NCBI GenBank assembly: GCA_902566365.1
Contig: CACFIH010000005.1
Location: 1-64,000 of the forward strand
Length of the DNA: 64,000 nt
Reading direction: 5' to 3'
Source: an uncultured Pelagibacteraceae bacterium
GTDB lineage: Bacteria; Pseudomonadota; Alphaproteobacteria; Pelagibacterales; Pelagibacteraceae
Shown here: positions 46,133-55,203 of the stretch, in pieces
How positions within the stretch are numbered: position 1 is the first letter of the stretch
How the letters are laid out: every line of letters starts with the position of its first letter
Notes under the pieces: generated by a model
Databases searched by the model: none
Told to the model about the DNA's origin: nothing
What the model saw: the letters and a program-made list of their open reading frames with translations, nothing else
Made by a program: the position numbers and the translations under genes

Positions 46133-46883
46133 TGCAATTTATAATGGAACAGTAATTCATAAAAGATTTAAACCAAAGTTACATTTTTTTAAATATAAAG
46201 TTTTTTCACTTTTAATTGATTTAACAGAGTTAAACATTTTAGATAAAAACATAAGTTTCTTTTCATACAATAAATTTAACTTAATTAGTTTTTTTGATAA
46301 AGATCATGGTGAAAGAGACGGCTCATCATTAGTTGAGTGGGTAAGAAAGAATTTAAAAGAAAATAAGATAGAATACGAAAATATTACGATAAAACTTTTG
46401 TGCTATCCACGAATTTTAGGTTATGTGTTTAATCCTTTAAGTATTTTTTTTATTTACAATGATAAAGAAGAATTAATTTCAATATTATATGAAGTTAAAA
46501 ATACATTTGGAGAACAACACACTTATATTTTTAAGATAGAAAATGAAAATTTATTACAACATAATTGCGAAAAAAGATTTCATGTGTCACCATTTATTGA
46601 AATGAATTGTAATTACTTTTTTAGAATTTCAAGACCGTCACAAAAGATATCAGTTATAATTGATCAATATCAATTAAATGAAAAAATACTGTATGCCTCT
46701 CAAGATGGCACTAGAGCAGATCTTACAAGTTCGGAATTAATAAAATCATATTTAAAACATCCATTAATGACCTTTAAAATTATTTCAGCGATACATTTTG
46801 AAGCGTTTAAATTATGGATCAAAGGAATAAAATTCGTAAAAAAAAAATTAAAGTTTAAAAACAATATAACATTCGAAAATTAA
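46125..46883 (+). CDS. DUF1365 protein of the cfa cluster
   Basis: A 252-residue protein of the DUF1365 family. SAIYNGTVIHKRFKPKLHFFKYKVF (in pieces: SAIYNGTVIHKRFKP, KLHFFKYKVF), LLCYPRILGYVFNPLSIFF and FHVSPFIEMNCNYFFRI are the family blocks. The function is not established; it always seems to keep company with the FAD protein and CFA synthase. One-base overlap with cfa at TAATG. Confidence 0.9.
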   Translation: MTSAIYNGTVIHKRFKPKLHFFKYKVFSLLIDLTELNILDKNISFFSYNKFNLISFFDKDHGERDGSSLVEWVRKNLKENKIEYENITIKLLCYPRILGYVFNPLSIFFIYNDKEELISILYEVKNTFGEQHTYIFKIENENLLQHNCEKRFHVSPFIEMNCNYFFRISRPSQKISVIIDQYQLNEKILYASQDGTRADLTSSELIKSYLKHPLMTFKIISAIHFEAFKLWIKGIKFVKKKLKFKNNITFEN

Positions 46884-48061
46884 TGAACTTATATAGCTTT
46901 GCAGATAAGATTGTGTTTAGAATTTTACAAGATATTAATTTTGGTTATTTGGAAATAACAAGTTTTGATGGTGTAATAATGAAATTTGGCAATCCTGAAG
47001 ATTCTTTGAAAGCCAGTATAAGAATAAAAAAACCAAATTTTACTTTTAATTTGATTAGAGGTGGAAGTATTGGTTTTGCCGAGTCTTATATGAGAGATGG
47101 ATTTGAAACAAACAACCTGTCAAATTTAATTGAAATTACAGCTCGAAATATAAAAATAATATATAAATTTTCAGGATTATTAGATTTACCATTGGTGAAT
47201 TTTATAAAAAATATTTTTGTTAAAAATACAAAAAGTAGAAGCAAAGAAAATATTGCTAAACATTATGATTTAGGAAATGAGTTTTTCTCTCTTTGGCTTG
47301 ATAAAACTCTTACATATTCAAGTGCTATCTTTGAGGAAAAAAATCAAGATTTGTCTGAGGCACAAAACAACAAATATCAAAAGTTAATTAATTTAATAAA
47401 ACCAAAAAATGGAGATAAAGTTTTAGAAATTGGATGTGGTTGGGGAGGATTTGCAGAATATTTAGGGAAAAAATACGATATAAAACTAGATTGTATTACT
47501 ATTTCTAAAAAACAGTATGAATATGCAAAAGAGAGAATTCAAAAATGTGGTTTAAATGAAAAAGTCAATATTCAAATTAAAGATTATAGAGATTTAAAAG
47601 ATAGATATAATTCAATAGCATCAATTGAAATGATAGAAGCAGTTGGTCAGAATTATTTACAAAGTTACTTTAAAACCATAAAAGAAAATTTAGCAAATAG
47701 TGGGACCGCTGCAATTCAAGCGATTACAATAGATGACAACTTATTTGATAGATATAAAAATAAACAAGACTTCATTCAAAAATATATTTTCCCTGGAGGA
47801 TTCCTTCCAAGTAAAAACAGTTTAAATAAACATGTGTCCGATAATGGTTTAACAATAAAATCATATAACTCTTACGCTGATCATTATTCAAGTACATTAG
47901 CTTTGTGGAAAAATGAATTTAATAAAAAATGGGATTTAATTAAGAACCAAGGTTTTGATTTAACATTTAAAAGAATGTGGGAATTTTATCTTTCATATTG
48001 TGAAGCTGGATTTAAATCAAAAAATATTGATCTAATTCAATTTTCATTACAAAATAAATAA
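46883..48061 (+). CDS. cfa: cyclopropane-fatty-acid synthase family methyltransferase
   Basis: A 392-residue SAM enzyme that adds a methylene or methyl to double bonds of phospholipid acyl chains. Motifs: HYDLGNEFFSLWLDKTLTYSS (family opening, read HYDLGNEFF / SLWLDKTLTYSS), VLEIGCGWGGFAEY as SAM motif I, IEMIEAVGQNYLQSYF and FIQKYIFPGGFLPS. Catalytic residues E, H, Y and C in C of YCEAGF are in place. Its position in the cluster suggests a specialised lipid product rather than plain cyclopropane. Confidence 0.93.
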   Translation: MNLYSFADKIVFRILQDINFGYLEITSFDGVIMKFGNPEDSLKASIRIKKPNFTFNLIRGGSIGFAESYMRDGFETNNLSNLIEITARNIKIIYKFSGLLDLPLVNFIKNIFVKNTKSRSKENIAKHYDLGNEFFSLWLDKTLTYSSAIFEEKNQDLSEAQNNKYQKLINLIKPKNGDKVLEIGCGWGGFAEYLGKKYDIKLDCITISKKQYEYAKERIQKCGLNEKVNIQIKDYRDLKDRYNSIASIEMIEAVGQNYLQSYFKTIKENLANSGTAAIQAITIDDNLFDRYKNKQDFIQKYIFPGGFLPSKNSLNKHVSDNGLTIKSYNSYADHYSSTLALWKNEFNKKWDLIKNQGFDLTFKRMWEFYLSYCEAGFKSKNIDLIQFSLQNK

Positions 48062-48075
48062 CCAAAAGGAGAGAT

Positions 48076-48624
48076 GTGAGAAAAATAATAAACTTTAAAG
48101 CAATTTTATTGATAATTTCTTTATTCTTAATTACAAGTTGTTCAAATAATAGTGCTATGAAACCAGAAGATTTTAAAGGTAAAGAACCAAGGTTAATTAT
48201 TGAAGAGTACCTGTCAGGCAATGTTAAAGCTTGGGGAGTTCTTCAAAATAGATCTGGTAAAGTTACAAGACAGTTCTCAGCAGATTTAAATGGCAAATGG
48301 GATGGAAAACAACTGATACTTGATGAAAAATTTAATTGGGATGATGGTGAAATTCAAAATAGACAATGGCAAATAACTAAAATTGATGAAAACAATTATG
48401 AGGGTGTTGCAGGAGATGTGGTTGGAAAAGCAAAAGGTTATTCTTATGGACCAGCATTTAAATTTGAATATGTACTTTTAGTACCTGTTAAAGGAAAAGA
48501 AATGAAAATTACGTTTGATGACTGGATATTTAAGCAAGATGATCGTGTAGCTATAAACAGAGCAACTATGACAAAGTTTGGTATAAAAGTAGCTGAACTT
48601 ACAGTTGTGTTTGTTAAAGATTAA
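48076..48624 (+). CDS. DUF3833 lipoprotein
   Basis: A 182-residue lipoprotein: start codon GTG after AAGGAGAG, hydrophobic leader, lipobox ITSC (Cys at about residue 21). The mature domain reads KPEDFKGKEPRLIIEEYLSGNVKAWGV, split KPEDFKGKEPRLI / IEEYLSGNVKAWGV, and ends FGIKVAELTVVFVKD; these fit DUF3833. It follows cfa by 14 bases. In related bacteria members belong to the same lipid cluster. Its role is unknown, perhaps lipid binding at the envelope. Confidence 0.85.
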   Translation: MRKIINFKAILLIISLFLITSCSNNSAMKPEDFKGKEPRLIIEEYLSGNVKAWGVLQNRSGKVTRQFSADLNGKWDGKQLILDEKFNWDDGEIQNRQWQITKIDENNYEGVAGDVVGKAKGYSYGPAFKFEYVLLVPVKGKEMKITFDDWIFKQDDRVAINRATMTKFGIKVAELTVVFVKD

Positions 48625-49382
48625 TTTTTTTTTTGATATTTTGTCATTTTACCAATTAAGTTGAAATATAGTTTACTAGGTAAAAAGCTTAAAATTTTAA
48701 GTATTAGAGTTAATGATTTTGGAAAATGAATTTCAAACACATTCGTATTAATTAATCCATCATAAATTTTTTCAGCTGCATATTCTGTCGTTTTAAGAAA
48801 TGGCATTTTAAAATCGTTTTTATCTGTCATCGGTGTTTTTATAAATCCAGGAGATACTAGGCAAACACGTACATTTGATCTTTTGAAATCAAAATATAAA
48901 CTCTCAGCTAAATTATTTAGAGCAGATTTAGAAGGTCCATAACCAGTGGAATTTGGTAGTCCTCTATATCCAGCTATAGATGAAACAATTGTGATAATTC
49001 CTTCTTTTTTATTTTTGAAATATTCTTCAACAGCTTTGATACTATTTAATGTTCCAAAAAAATTAATTTTAAATACATCTTCTATTTGCTCAACATCTAT
49101 ATCTTTTTCTTTTTTTGGGTTCCATGTTCCCGTTGAAAAAAAACAAATATCAATACCTTCAAACTTATTCTTTATTTGTTCAAAAACTTCTTTACATTTT
49201 GACTTATCTGTTACATCTAAAGGAAATCCATAAATATTTTCATTATTATCAGAAATTTCTTTAAGTAGATTTTCACGTCTTGCTGAAATAGCTACATTCC
49301 AACCTTTGTTAGCAAATTTTATAGCTAAAGCCTTACCTATTCCTGTGCTTCCACCGGTTATCCAAATTGTTTTTTTATTCAT
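48621..49382 (-). CDS. short-chain dehydrogenase/reductase
   Basis: A 253-residue NAD(P) oxidoreductase. TGGSTGIGKALA is the Rossmann motif, GFPLDVTD is next, and the catalytic Ser-Tyr-Lys are in VSSIAGYRG and TGYGPSKSALN. It opposes the DUF3833 gene with a 4-base shared stop, but belongs by phylogenetic context to the same cluster. It could reduce or oxidise an oxygenated fatty acid. It is 9 bases from the divergent tspO. Confidence 0.88.
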   Translation of the reverse strand: MNKKTIWITGGSTGIGKALAIKFANKGWNVAISARRENLLKEISDNNENIYGFPLDVTDKSKCKEVFEQIKNKFEGIDICFFSTGTWNPKKEKDIDVEQIEDVFKINFFGTLNSIKAVEEYFKNKKEGIITIVSSIAGYRGLPNSTGYGPSKSALNNLAESLYFDFKRSNVRVCLVSPGFIKTPMTDKNDFKMPFLKTTEYAAEKIYDGLINTNVFEIHFPKSLTLILKILSFLPSKLYFNLIGKMTKYQKKN

Positions 49383-49391
49383 TATATAAAA

Positions 49392-49874
49392 ATGTATAAT
49401 ACTTATATGTTAAAAAATAAATTTTTATCATTTATACTTTTTTTTGTAATTACTTTTTCTGCGTCATTTATTGGAGGTTTAGCCTCAATTAACCTAAAGG
49501 AACCTTGGTATTCTCAACTTGTTAAATCAAACTATAATCCTCCAGATTGGATATTTGCACCTGTATGGACCACTTTATATCTTATGATGACGTTAGCTAT
49601 TTGGTTTTTTTGGCACACAAAGAATCGGGATATAAACACAGTATACATTTATTTCATTCATATAGTCTTTAATACAACTTGGAGTATTGTTTTTTTTGGT
49701 CTTCATAAAATATTTTTAGCATTAGTTGTATTAATAATTCTAATCTTATTAATAATAATTCTTATTATTAGGTTTAAACGTGTCAATTTTGTAAGTTATT
49801 ACTTAATGATTCCCTATTTACTTTGGTGTTGCTATGCACTATTTCTGAATCTTAACTTATTAATGCTTAATTAA
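49392..49874 (+). CDS. tspO: TspO/MBR family tryptophan-rich protein
   Basis: A five-helix membrane protein of 160 residues, or 155 if the methionine at residue 6 is the start. NYNPPDWIFAPVWTTLYLMMTLAIWFFW (two parts: NYNPPDWIFAPVWTTLYL, MMTLAIWFFW) is the family core. TspO proteins bind porphyrins or cholesterol-like ligands and adjust stress and photopigment responses. The 9-base gap with the SDR forces promoters to overlap coding sequence. Next comes the FAD oxidase with no gap. Confidence 0.9.
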   Translation: MYNTYMLKNKFLSFILFFVITFSASFIGGLASINLKEPWYSQLVKSNYNPPDWIFAPVWTTLYLMMTLAIWFFWHTKNRDINTVYIYFIHIVFNTTWSIVFFGLHKIFLALVVLIILILLIIILIIRFKRVNFVSYYLMIPYLLWCCYALFLNLNLLMLN

Positions 49875-50978
49875 ATGAATGATGTTGTAATAGTTGGTGG
49901 TGGAATAATTGGAGCTGCAACTGCTTATTTTTTATCTAAAGAAGGCAGAAAGGTAAAAGTAATAGAAAGAGATCCAACATACAAAACTGCATCTTTTCCA
50001 TTATCATTAGGTGGTTTTAGAAGACAATTTTTTCAAAAAGAAAATATTTTACTTGGAAAATTTGCAAGAGAATTTATTTTTCAAATTCCTGAATTACTCA
50101 AAACAGAAAAAAATCCTAAGCCAACGGCAAGTATGGTTACAAATGGTTACCTACTTATGTTTGGTCCAGAGCACGCAGATGAACAATATAAAGCACTAGA
50201 AAATCACAAAGCGTGTGAAGCGGGGACTAAAAACATTAAAGGATCTGAATTAACAAAGTTTTTTCCATATATAAATAGTGAAGGAATTGAGACTGCAACT
50301 TTTACCGATAATCAAAGTGAAGGTTGGATTGATCCATTTATGTTTCATAGTGCATTGAAAAGTAAGGCAATGGAACTTGGTGCAGAGTTTATTAAAGGTG
50401 ATGTCAAATCACTTTCAGAGATAAAAGCAAAAACAATTATTTCTGCTGCTGGATGTTGGACTAAAGAACTTTTAGAAGATATTCCTGTTGAACCACAAAA
50501 ACACACTGTCTTTAGAGTTAAATGTCCTAAACATATTCCAGAAATGCCATTAACAGGAGATTTGACAACAGGAGTTTATTGGCGACCTGAGGGAAAAGAA
50601 TATTTAGCTGGATCACCCAAGTCAGTATTTGATGCTAAAGATCTTGAGCCTGCATGGGATGATTTTGAAGAATTAGTATGGCCAGCATTAGCCCATAGAA
50701 TTCCAGCTATGGAAGAATTAAAATTAACTGGTGGATGGGCAGGATACTATGACTGCAATAGATTAGATAATAATGCAGTTGTAGGAAAACATCCAAAGTT
50801 TGATAATGTCTATTTAGCAACAGGCTTTACAGGAAGAGGCTTAATGCAAGCTCCTGGAATAGGTAGAGCACTTACAGAATTGATCACAACTGGTGCGTAT
50901 CAATCAATTGATATATCGAATATGGCAGTTGAAAGAGTCTTAGGAAAAAAGGCTAGACCAGAGCCTTATGTTCTTTAA
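49875..50978 (+). CDS. FAD-dependent oxidoreductase, sarcosine/glycine oxidase-like
   Basis: A 367-residue DAO-family flavoprotein. VVIVGGGIIGAATAYFLSKEG is the FAD fold (read VVIVGGGIIGAAT / AYFLSKEG). TDNQSEGWIDPFMFHSALKSKA, split TDNQSEGWIDPFMF / HSALKSKA, is typical of FOXRED1/sarcosine-oxidase-like members, and VYLATGFTGRGLMQAPGIGRAL ends with GFTGRGLMQAPG. The substrate could be sarcosine, dimethylglycine or an amino acid. With gcvTHP and creatinase in this window, a role in N-methyl glycine oxidation is plausible, not shown. Confidence 0.8.
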   Translation: MNDVVIVGGGIIGAATAYFLSKEGRKVKVIERDPTYKTASFPLSLGGFRRQFFQKENILLGKFAREFIFQIPELLKTEKNPKPTASMVTNGYLLMFGPEHADEQYKALENHKACEAGTKNIKGSELTKFFPYINSEGIETATFTDNQSEGWIDPFMFHSALKSKAMELGAEFIKGDVKSLSEIKAKTIISAAGCWTKELLEDIPVEPQKHTVFRVKCPKHIPEMPLTGDLTTGVYWRPEGKEYLAGSPKSVFDAKDLEPAWDDFEELVWPALAHRIPAMEELKLTGGWAGYYDCNRLDNNAVVGKHPKFDNVYLATGFTGRGLMQAPGIGRALTELITTGAYQSIDISNMAVERVLGKKARPEPYVL

Positions 50979-50980
50979 AA

Positions 50981-52429
50981 TCAAGTTCCACAAAAAGTTT
51001 GATATTTTTCTTTTGAAAAAGAAGGTATTTGAAATTCTTTAATATCTTTTTGATCAGAATATGGGTTATTTAAAATTTCTAAAAGTTTATTGAGAGGTTC
51101 TATATTATTTTTATTTGCCTCATTTAAAACCTCTTCTACTTTATGATTTCTTGGTATCACTACAGGGTTTACACTTTTCATTAAATTGATATATTTTTCA
51201 GGAGTATTATTGTTAATCTTTAATCTTTCGTGCCATCTTTTTTTCCAATTTTGAAAATCTCTATCCTTAAAATTTTCATTTTTTTCTATTTCTAAACTCA
51301 TTAAATGACAAAATGTGTTAGTATAATCTAATTTTTTTTGATGCATCCAAGTTAATAAATCAAGAATTAAAAACTTGTCTTTTTCATCTATCCCAAATAA
51401 TCCTAATTTATCTCTCATCATATTAAGCCATTTTTCCTCATATTTTTTTTCAAAAGAATTAATTATTTCAGTTGCTAGTTCGATTGATTTATTTTGATTT
51501 TTGTCAATTAATGGAATTAAACACTCTGCAAATCTTGATAGATTCCATTTTGTAATAACTGGCTGATTGCAATAAGCATATCTTCCCATTTGATCAATTG
51601 AACTAAATACAGTGTTTGGATCATAAGTATCCATAAAAGCACAAGGACCATAATCAATAGTCTCACCTGAAATACTCATATTATCTGTGTTCATTACACC
51701 ATGAATAAATCCAACTCTCATCCAATTAACAACAAGATCAATTTGTTTTTCCATTACTGTTCTCAAAAGGTCTAATGCTTTATTTTGTGAATTTTGAATA
51801 TTTGGATAATGTCTTTTAATTGCATAATTAAATAATATTTCCAATTCATCTTTTTTTTCTCTAGCAGCAATGTATTGAAAAGTCCCAACTCTTATATGGC
51901 TTAAAGCGACTCTTGTTAGTATCGCACCATGTAAAGTTGTTTCTCTTATTACATCTTCACCTGTTTTGACAACTGCCAAACTCCTTGTTGTTGGAATACC
52001 TAAGTTATGCATTGCCTCGCTAATTAGATATTCTCTTAACATTGGTCCAAGTGCAGCTCTTCCGTCACCATTTCTCGAAAAAGCTGTTTTTCCAGATCCT
52101 TTAAATTGAATATCATATCTCTCTTTTTTTTTTGATAAATGCTCTCCAATTAAAACTGCTCTACCATCCCCCAACATTGTAAAGTGACCAAACTGATGAC
52201 CTGCGTATGCTTGTGCAATACTATTACTTCCTGGTGGAAGAGAATTTCCTGAAAATAATTCAGAAATTTTTTTATTATCTATGTTTGAAAAATCTAGATT
52301 TAATTCTTTGGAAAGTTTTTTATTTAAAATTACTAATTCGGGATCTTTAACAGGAATAGGGCTAATTTCTTCTTTAAATGGATCTGGTAATTTAGAATAA
52401 GTATTGTCAAAGCACCATCCAATGGTCAT
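50981..52429 (-). CDS. selO: SelO/YdiU protein adenylyltransferase
   Basis: Pseudokinase-like enzyme that transfers AMP to protein hydroxyls, linked to redox stress. The 482 residues include AQAYAGHQFGHFTMLGDGRA (family start), DIQFKGSGKTAFSRNGDGRA (AMP-binding; the first Lys and Arg bind the inverted ATP) and HGVMNTDNMSISGETIDYGPC, where D and N coordinate metal. Transcribed toward the left with 5 bases to fdhA upstream, so it may ride on the formate dehydrogenase mRNA. Confidence 0.93.
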   Translation of the reverse strand: MTIGWCFDNTYSKLPDPFKEEISPIPVKDPELVILNKKLSKELNLDFSNIDNKKISELFSGNSLPPGSNSIAQAYAGHQFGHFTMLGDGRAVLIGEHLSKKKERYDIQFKGSGKTAFSRNGDGRAALGPMLREYLISEAMHNLGIPTTRSLAVVKTGEDVIRETTLHGAILTRVALSHIRVGTFQYIAAREKKDELEILFNYAIKRHYPNIQNSQNKALDLLRTVMEKQIDLVVNWMRVGFIHGVMNTDNMSISGETIDYGPCAFMDTYDPNTVFSSIDQMGRYAYCNQPVITKWNLSRFAECLIPLIDKNQNKSIELATEIINSFEKKYEEKWLNMMRDKLGLFGIDEKDKFLILDLLTWMHQKKLDYTNTFCHLMSLEIEKNENFKDRDFQNWKKRWHERLKINNNTPEKYINLMKSVNPVVIPRNHKVEEVLNEANKNNIEPLNKLLEILNNPYSDQKDIKEFQIPSFSKEKYQTFCGT

Positions 52430-52434
52430 TAGAT

Positions 52435-55203
52435 TTAACTTACTTCTGCTTGATGTTCTTTAGGTTTAACTTCAGTTTTAAATTGATTTGAAATTTTTTG
52501 TACTTGAACTGAAGAAACTTTATATTCTGCACACATTGTTTCTTCATCTTTTCCATGTCCAGTTACCATATTAACCATATGTTCTGGAAAATGAAATGTA
52601 GTGAAAACGATACCTTCTTTAACTTTATCTGTAACTTCTACTTTTAGAGCTACTTCGCCTCTTCCTGAGTATAGTCTTCCTATATCTCCAGTGTTTAAAT
52701 CTCTATCTGCAGCATCTTTAGGATGTATTAATAGTACATCTTCATCAACAATATTAATATTATTTGTTCTTCTAGTCATTGTTGCGGCATTATAATGTTG
52801 TAAAACACGGCTGGTAGTTAATATTAATGGATAGTCTTTTTGGTTATTTGTTATTTCAGTAGACTCTTTCCAGTCAAAGCTTTTTAGACGACCTTTTCCT
52901 AATTTAAATTCTTCTGTATGTAAAATTTGAGTATCTGTTCCATCTTCTTTTACAGGCCATTGCAATCCAAATTTTCCTAGCCTTTCTCTTGTAATACCCT
53001 TAAAAAATGGAACTATATCTGCAATCTCAGCTAATACTTGATCAGCGTCGTAGTCTGGTTGATCAAATCCAAGTTTTTGCATCATGTCAGTAACAATAAC
53101 ACCATCAGGTTTTGTTCCTGGCAGTGGAGGAACAGCTCTATTAACTCTTTGCACTCTTCTCTCTGTATTTGTAAACGTTCCATCTTTTTCCAAAAATGTA
53201 GTTCCAGGTAAAACTACAGTTGCAAGTTTTGCTGTCTCACTCATGAATATTTCTTGCACTACTAGCAGTTCTAAGGAATTCATTGCTTCCACAACGTGAG
53301 CACTATTTGGATCTGTCTGCACAATATCCTCACCAATTATCCAAATACCTTTGATATCTTTATTAATTGCTGCATCAAACATTTGTGGAATTTTTAATCC
53401 AGCTTTTGTTGGATGTGATACACCATATTTTTCAGAATAAAATTTTTGATTTTTTTCATCTGAAACTTCAAAATATCCTGCGCCTTGATGTGGTTGACAT
53501 CCCATATCAGCAGCACCTTGAACATTATTTTGACCTCTTAAGGGGTTTACTCCAACACCTTTTCTTCCAATATTTCCAGTAATCATTGCTAGATCGGCAA
53601 TAAGCATTACAGTTTTAGATCCTTGTTCATGTTCTGTTACTCCCAAACCATGAAATTCCATTGAATTTTTAGCAGTGGCATATGCTATTGCTGCTTCCTT
53701 AACTAATTGTTTATCAACACCCGCAACTTTTGCTAAGTAGTCAACATCTTGTCTTTCAATTTCTTTTAAAAAATTATCAAACCCTTCTGTTCTATCTCTA
53801 ACAAAATCAGCATTATATAATTTTGATTTAATAATAAAATGCAACATCATGTTTAGAACTGCAACATTAGTTCCAGGTCTTAGTTTTATGTGATAGTCAG
53901 CAAGTTTTGCTAATTCAGTAGTAATTGGATCTAAAACAATAAGCTTTTTACCTTTCATAACTTGTTGTTTTATTTTTGCTCCTGTTACTGGATGTGCATT
54001 TGTCGGATTTGCTCCAATTACTAAAAATAGATCTGCATGATAAATATCCTCAGTTGAATTTGTTGCAGCACCTGTTCCAAATGTTTGTTGCATTCCCCAA
54101 GCAGTCGGTGAGTGACAAATTCTTGCACAGCAATCAACACTATTTGTCCCAACCGCTGCTCTTATCATTTTTTGGAAAACATAATTTTCTTCATTTGTGC
54201 ATCTTGCAGATGATATTCCAGCAAACGCATCAGGTCCGTGATCCTTAATAATTCTTTGCATCTCTTTTTTAATAAAATCATAAGCCTCATCCCAGCTTGC
54301 TTCCTCAAATTTTCCATTTCTCTTTATTAATGGTGTTTTTAATCTGTCTGGATGGTCGTAAAAACCAAATGCATATCTTCCTTTTATACAAGTATGTCCT
54401 GCATTAACTTCAGTTTGTTTTGGAGTGTCTATTGCAACTACCTTATTATTTTTAATTGATGCTTCTAAATTACATCCAACTCCACAATAAGAGCAAGTAG
54501 TTCTAACTTTTTTATCTACAGCCGCTGATTTTGATTGAAATACATCTGAAATTGCGTCAGTGGGACAAGTATGTGCACAAGCTCCACACGATACACATGA
54601 AGAATCCCCAAACATCATGTCATTATCAGTTGTAATTCTAGACTCAAAACCTCTGCCAGACATTGTAAGTACGAATGAACCTTGAATTTCATCACAGGCT
54701 CTTACACATCTTCCACAATTAATACAGTTGTCTAAATTCATTCTCATGTAATCATGCGAAGTATCTCTTGGAATTCCTTTATGTTGTTTTGGACTGTTAT
54801 ATCTATGGTCAGATATACCTAAATCATTAGCAACAGTTTGAAGTTCACAATTATTATTTACTTCACAAGTGTTACATTCCATTGGATGGTCAGTTAAAAC
54901 TAATTCAACAATATTTTTTCTTAAATTATGAAGATTTTCATTTGAAGTAAAAATATGCTGATTTTCAGCCACTGGAGTATGGCACGAAGCAACTACTTTT
55001 GTTGGTCCATCTTTTTCAAGTGCCACTTCAACAGAACAAACTCTGCATGCACCATATGGTGCAAGATTTGGATCATCACAAAGTGTAGGAACCTTTTTTT
55101 CTCCGATATAACTTTTAACAAATTTCAGGATTGAAGTATGGTTTGAACCAATTTCATAAGGTTTTCCATCTATATACGCAATTTTTCTTTTTTCTGAACT
55201 CAT
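52435..55203 (-). CDS. fdhA: NAD-dependent formate dehydrogenase, alpha subunit
   Basis: A 922-residue molybdopterin enzyme oxidising formate to CO2. Domains in order: NuoG-like [2Fe-2S] (CDDPNLAPYGACRVC), His/Cys cluster (HPMECNTCEVNNNCELQ), two [4Fe-4S] (CINCGRCVRAC, CVSCGACAHTCP), the catalytic [4Fe-4S] (CSYCGVGC), and the bis-MGD domain with Mo ligand Cys followed by His (ARICHSPT). Plain Cys, not selenocysteine. It shares its last base-pair with fdhB (start at the stop). Resembles Methylobacterium FDH1 in plan. Confidence 0.96.
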   Translation of the reverse strand: MSSEKRKIAYIDGKPYEIGSNHTSILKFVKSYIGEKKVPTLCDDPNLAPYGACRVCSVEVALEKDGPTKVVASCHTPVAENQHIFTSNENLHNLRKNIVELVLTDHPMECNTCEVNNNCELQTVANDLGISDHRYNSPKQHKGIPRDTSHDYMRMNLDNCINCGRCVRACDEIQGSFVLTMSGRGFESRITTDNDMMFGDSSCVSCGACAHTCPTDAISDVFQSKSAAVDKKVRTTCSYCGVGCNLEASIKNNKVVAIDTPKQTEVNAGHTCIKGRYAFGFYDHPDRLKTPLIKRNGKFEEASWDEAYDFIKKEMQRIIKDHGPDAFAGISSARCTNEENYVFQKMIRAAVGTNSVDCCARICHSPTAWGMQQTFGTGAATNSTEDIYHADLFLVIGANPTNAHPVTGAKIKQQVMKGKKLIVLDPITTELAKLADYHIKLRPGTNVAVLNMMLHFIIKSKLYNADFVRDRTEGFDNFLKEIERQDVDYLAKVAGVDKQLVKEAAIAYATAKNSMEFHGLGVTEHEQGSKTVMLIADLAMITGNIGRKGVGVNPLRGQNNVQGAADMGCQPHQGAGYFEVSDEKNQKFYSEKYGVSHPTKAGLKIPQMFDAAINKDIKGIWIIGEDIVQTDPNSAHVVEAMNSLELLVVQEIFMSETAKLATVVLPGTTFLEKDGTFTNTERRVQRVNRAVPPLPGTKPDGVIVTDMMQKLGFDQPDYDADQVLAEIADIVPFFKGITRERLGKFGLQWPVKEDGTDTQILHTEEFKLGKGRLKSFDWKESTEITNNQKDYPLILTTSRVLQHYNAATMTRRTNNINIVDEDVLLIHPKDAADRDLNTGDIGRLYSGRGEVALKVEVTDKVKEGIVFTTFHFPEHMVNMVTGHGKDEETMCAEYKVSSVQVQKISNQFKTEVKPKEHQAEVS

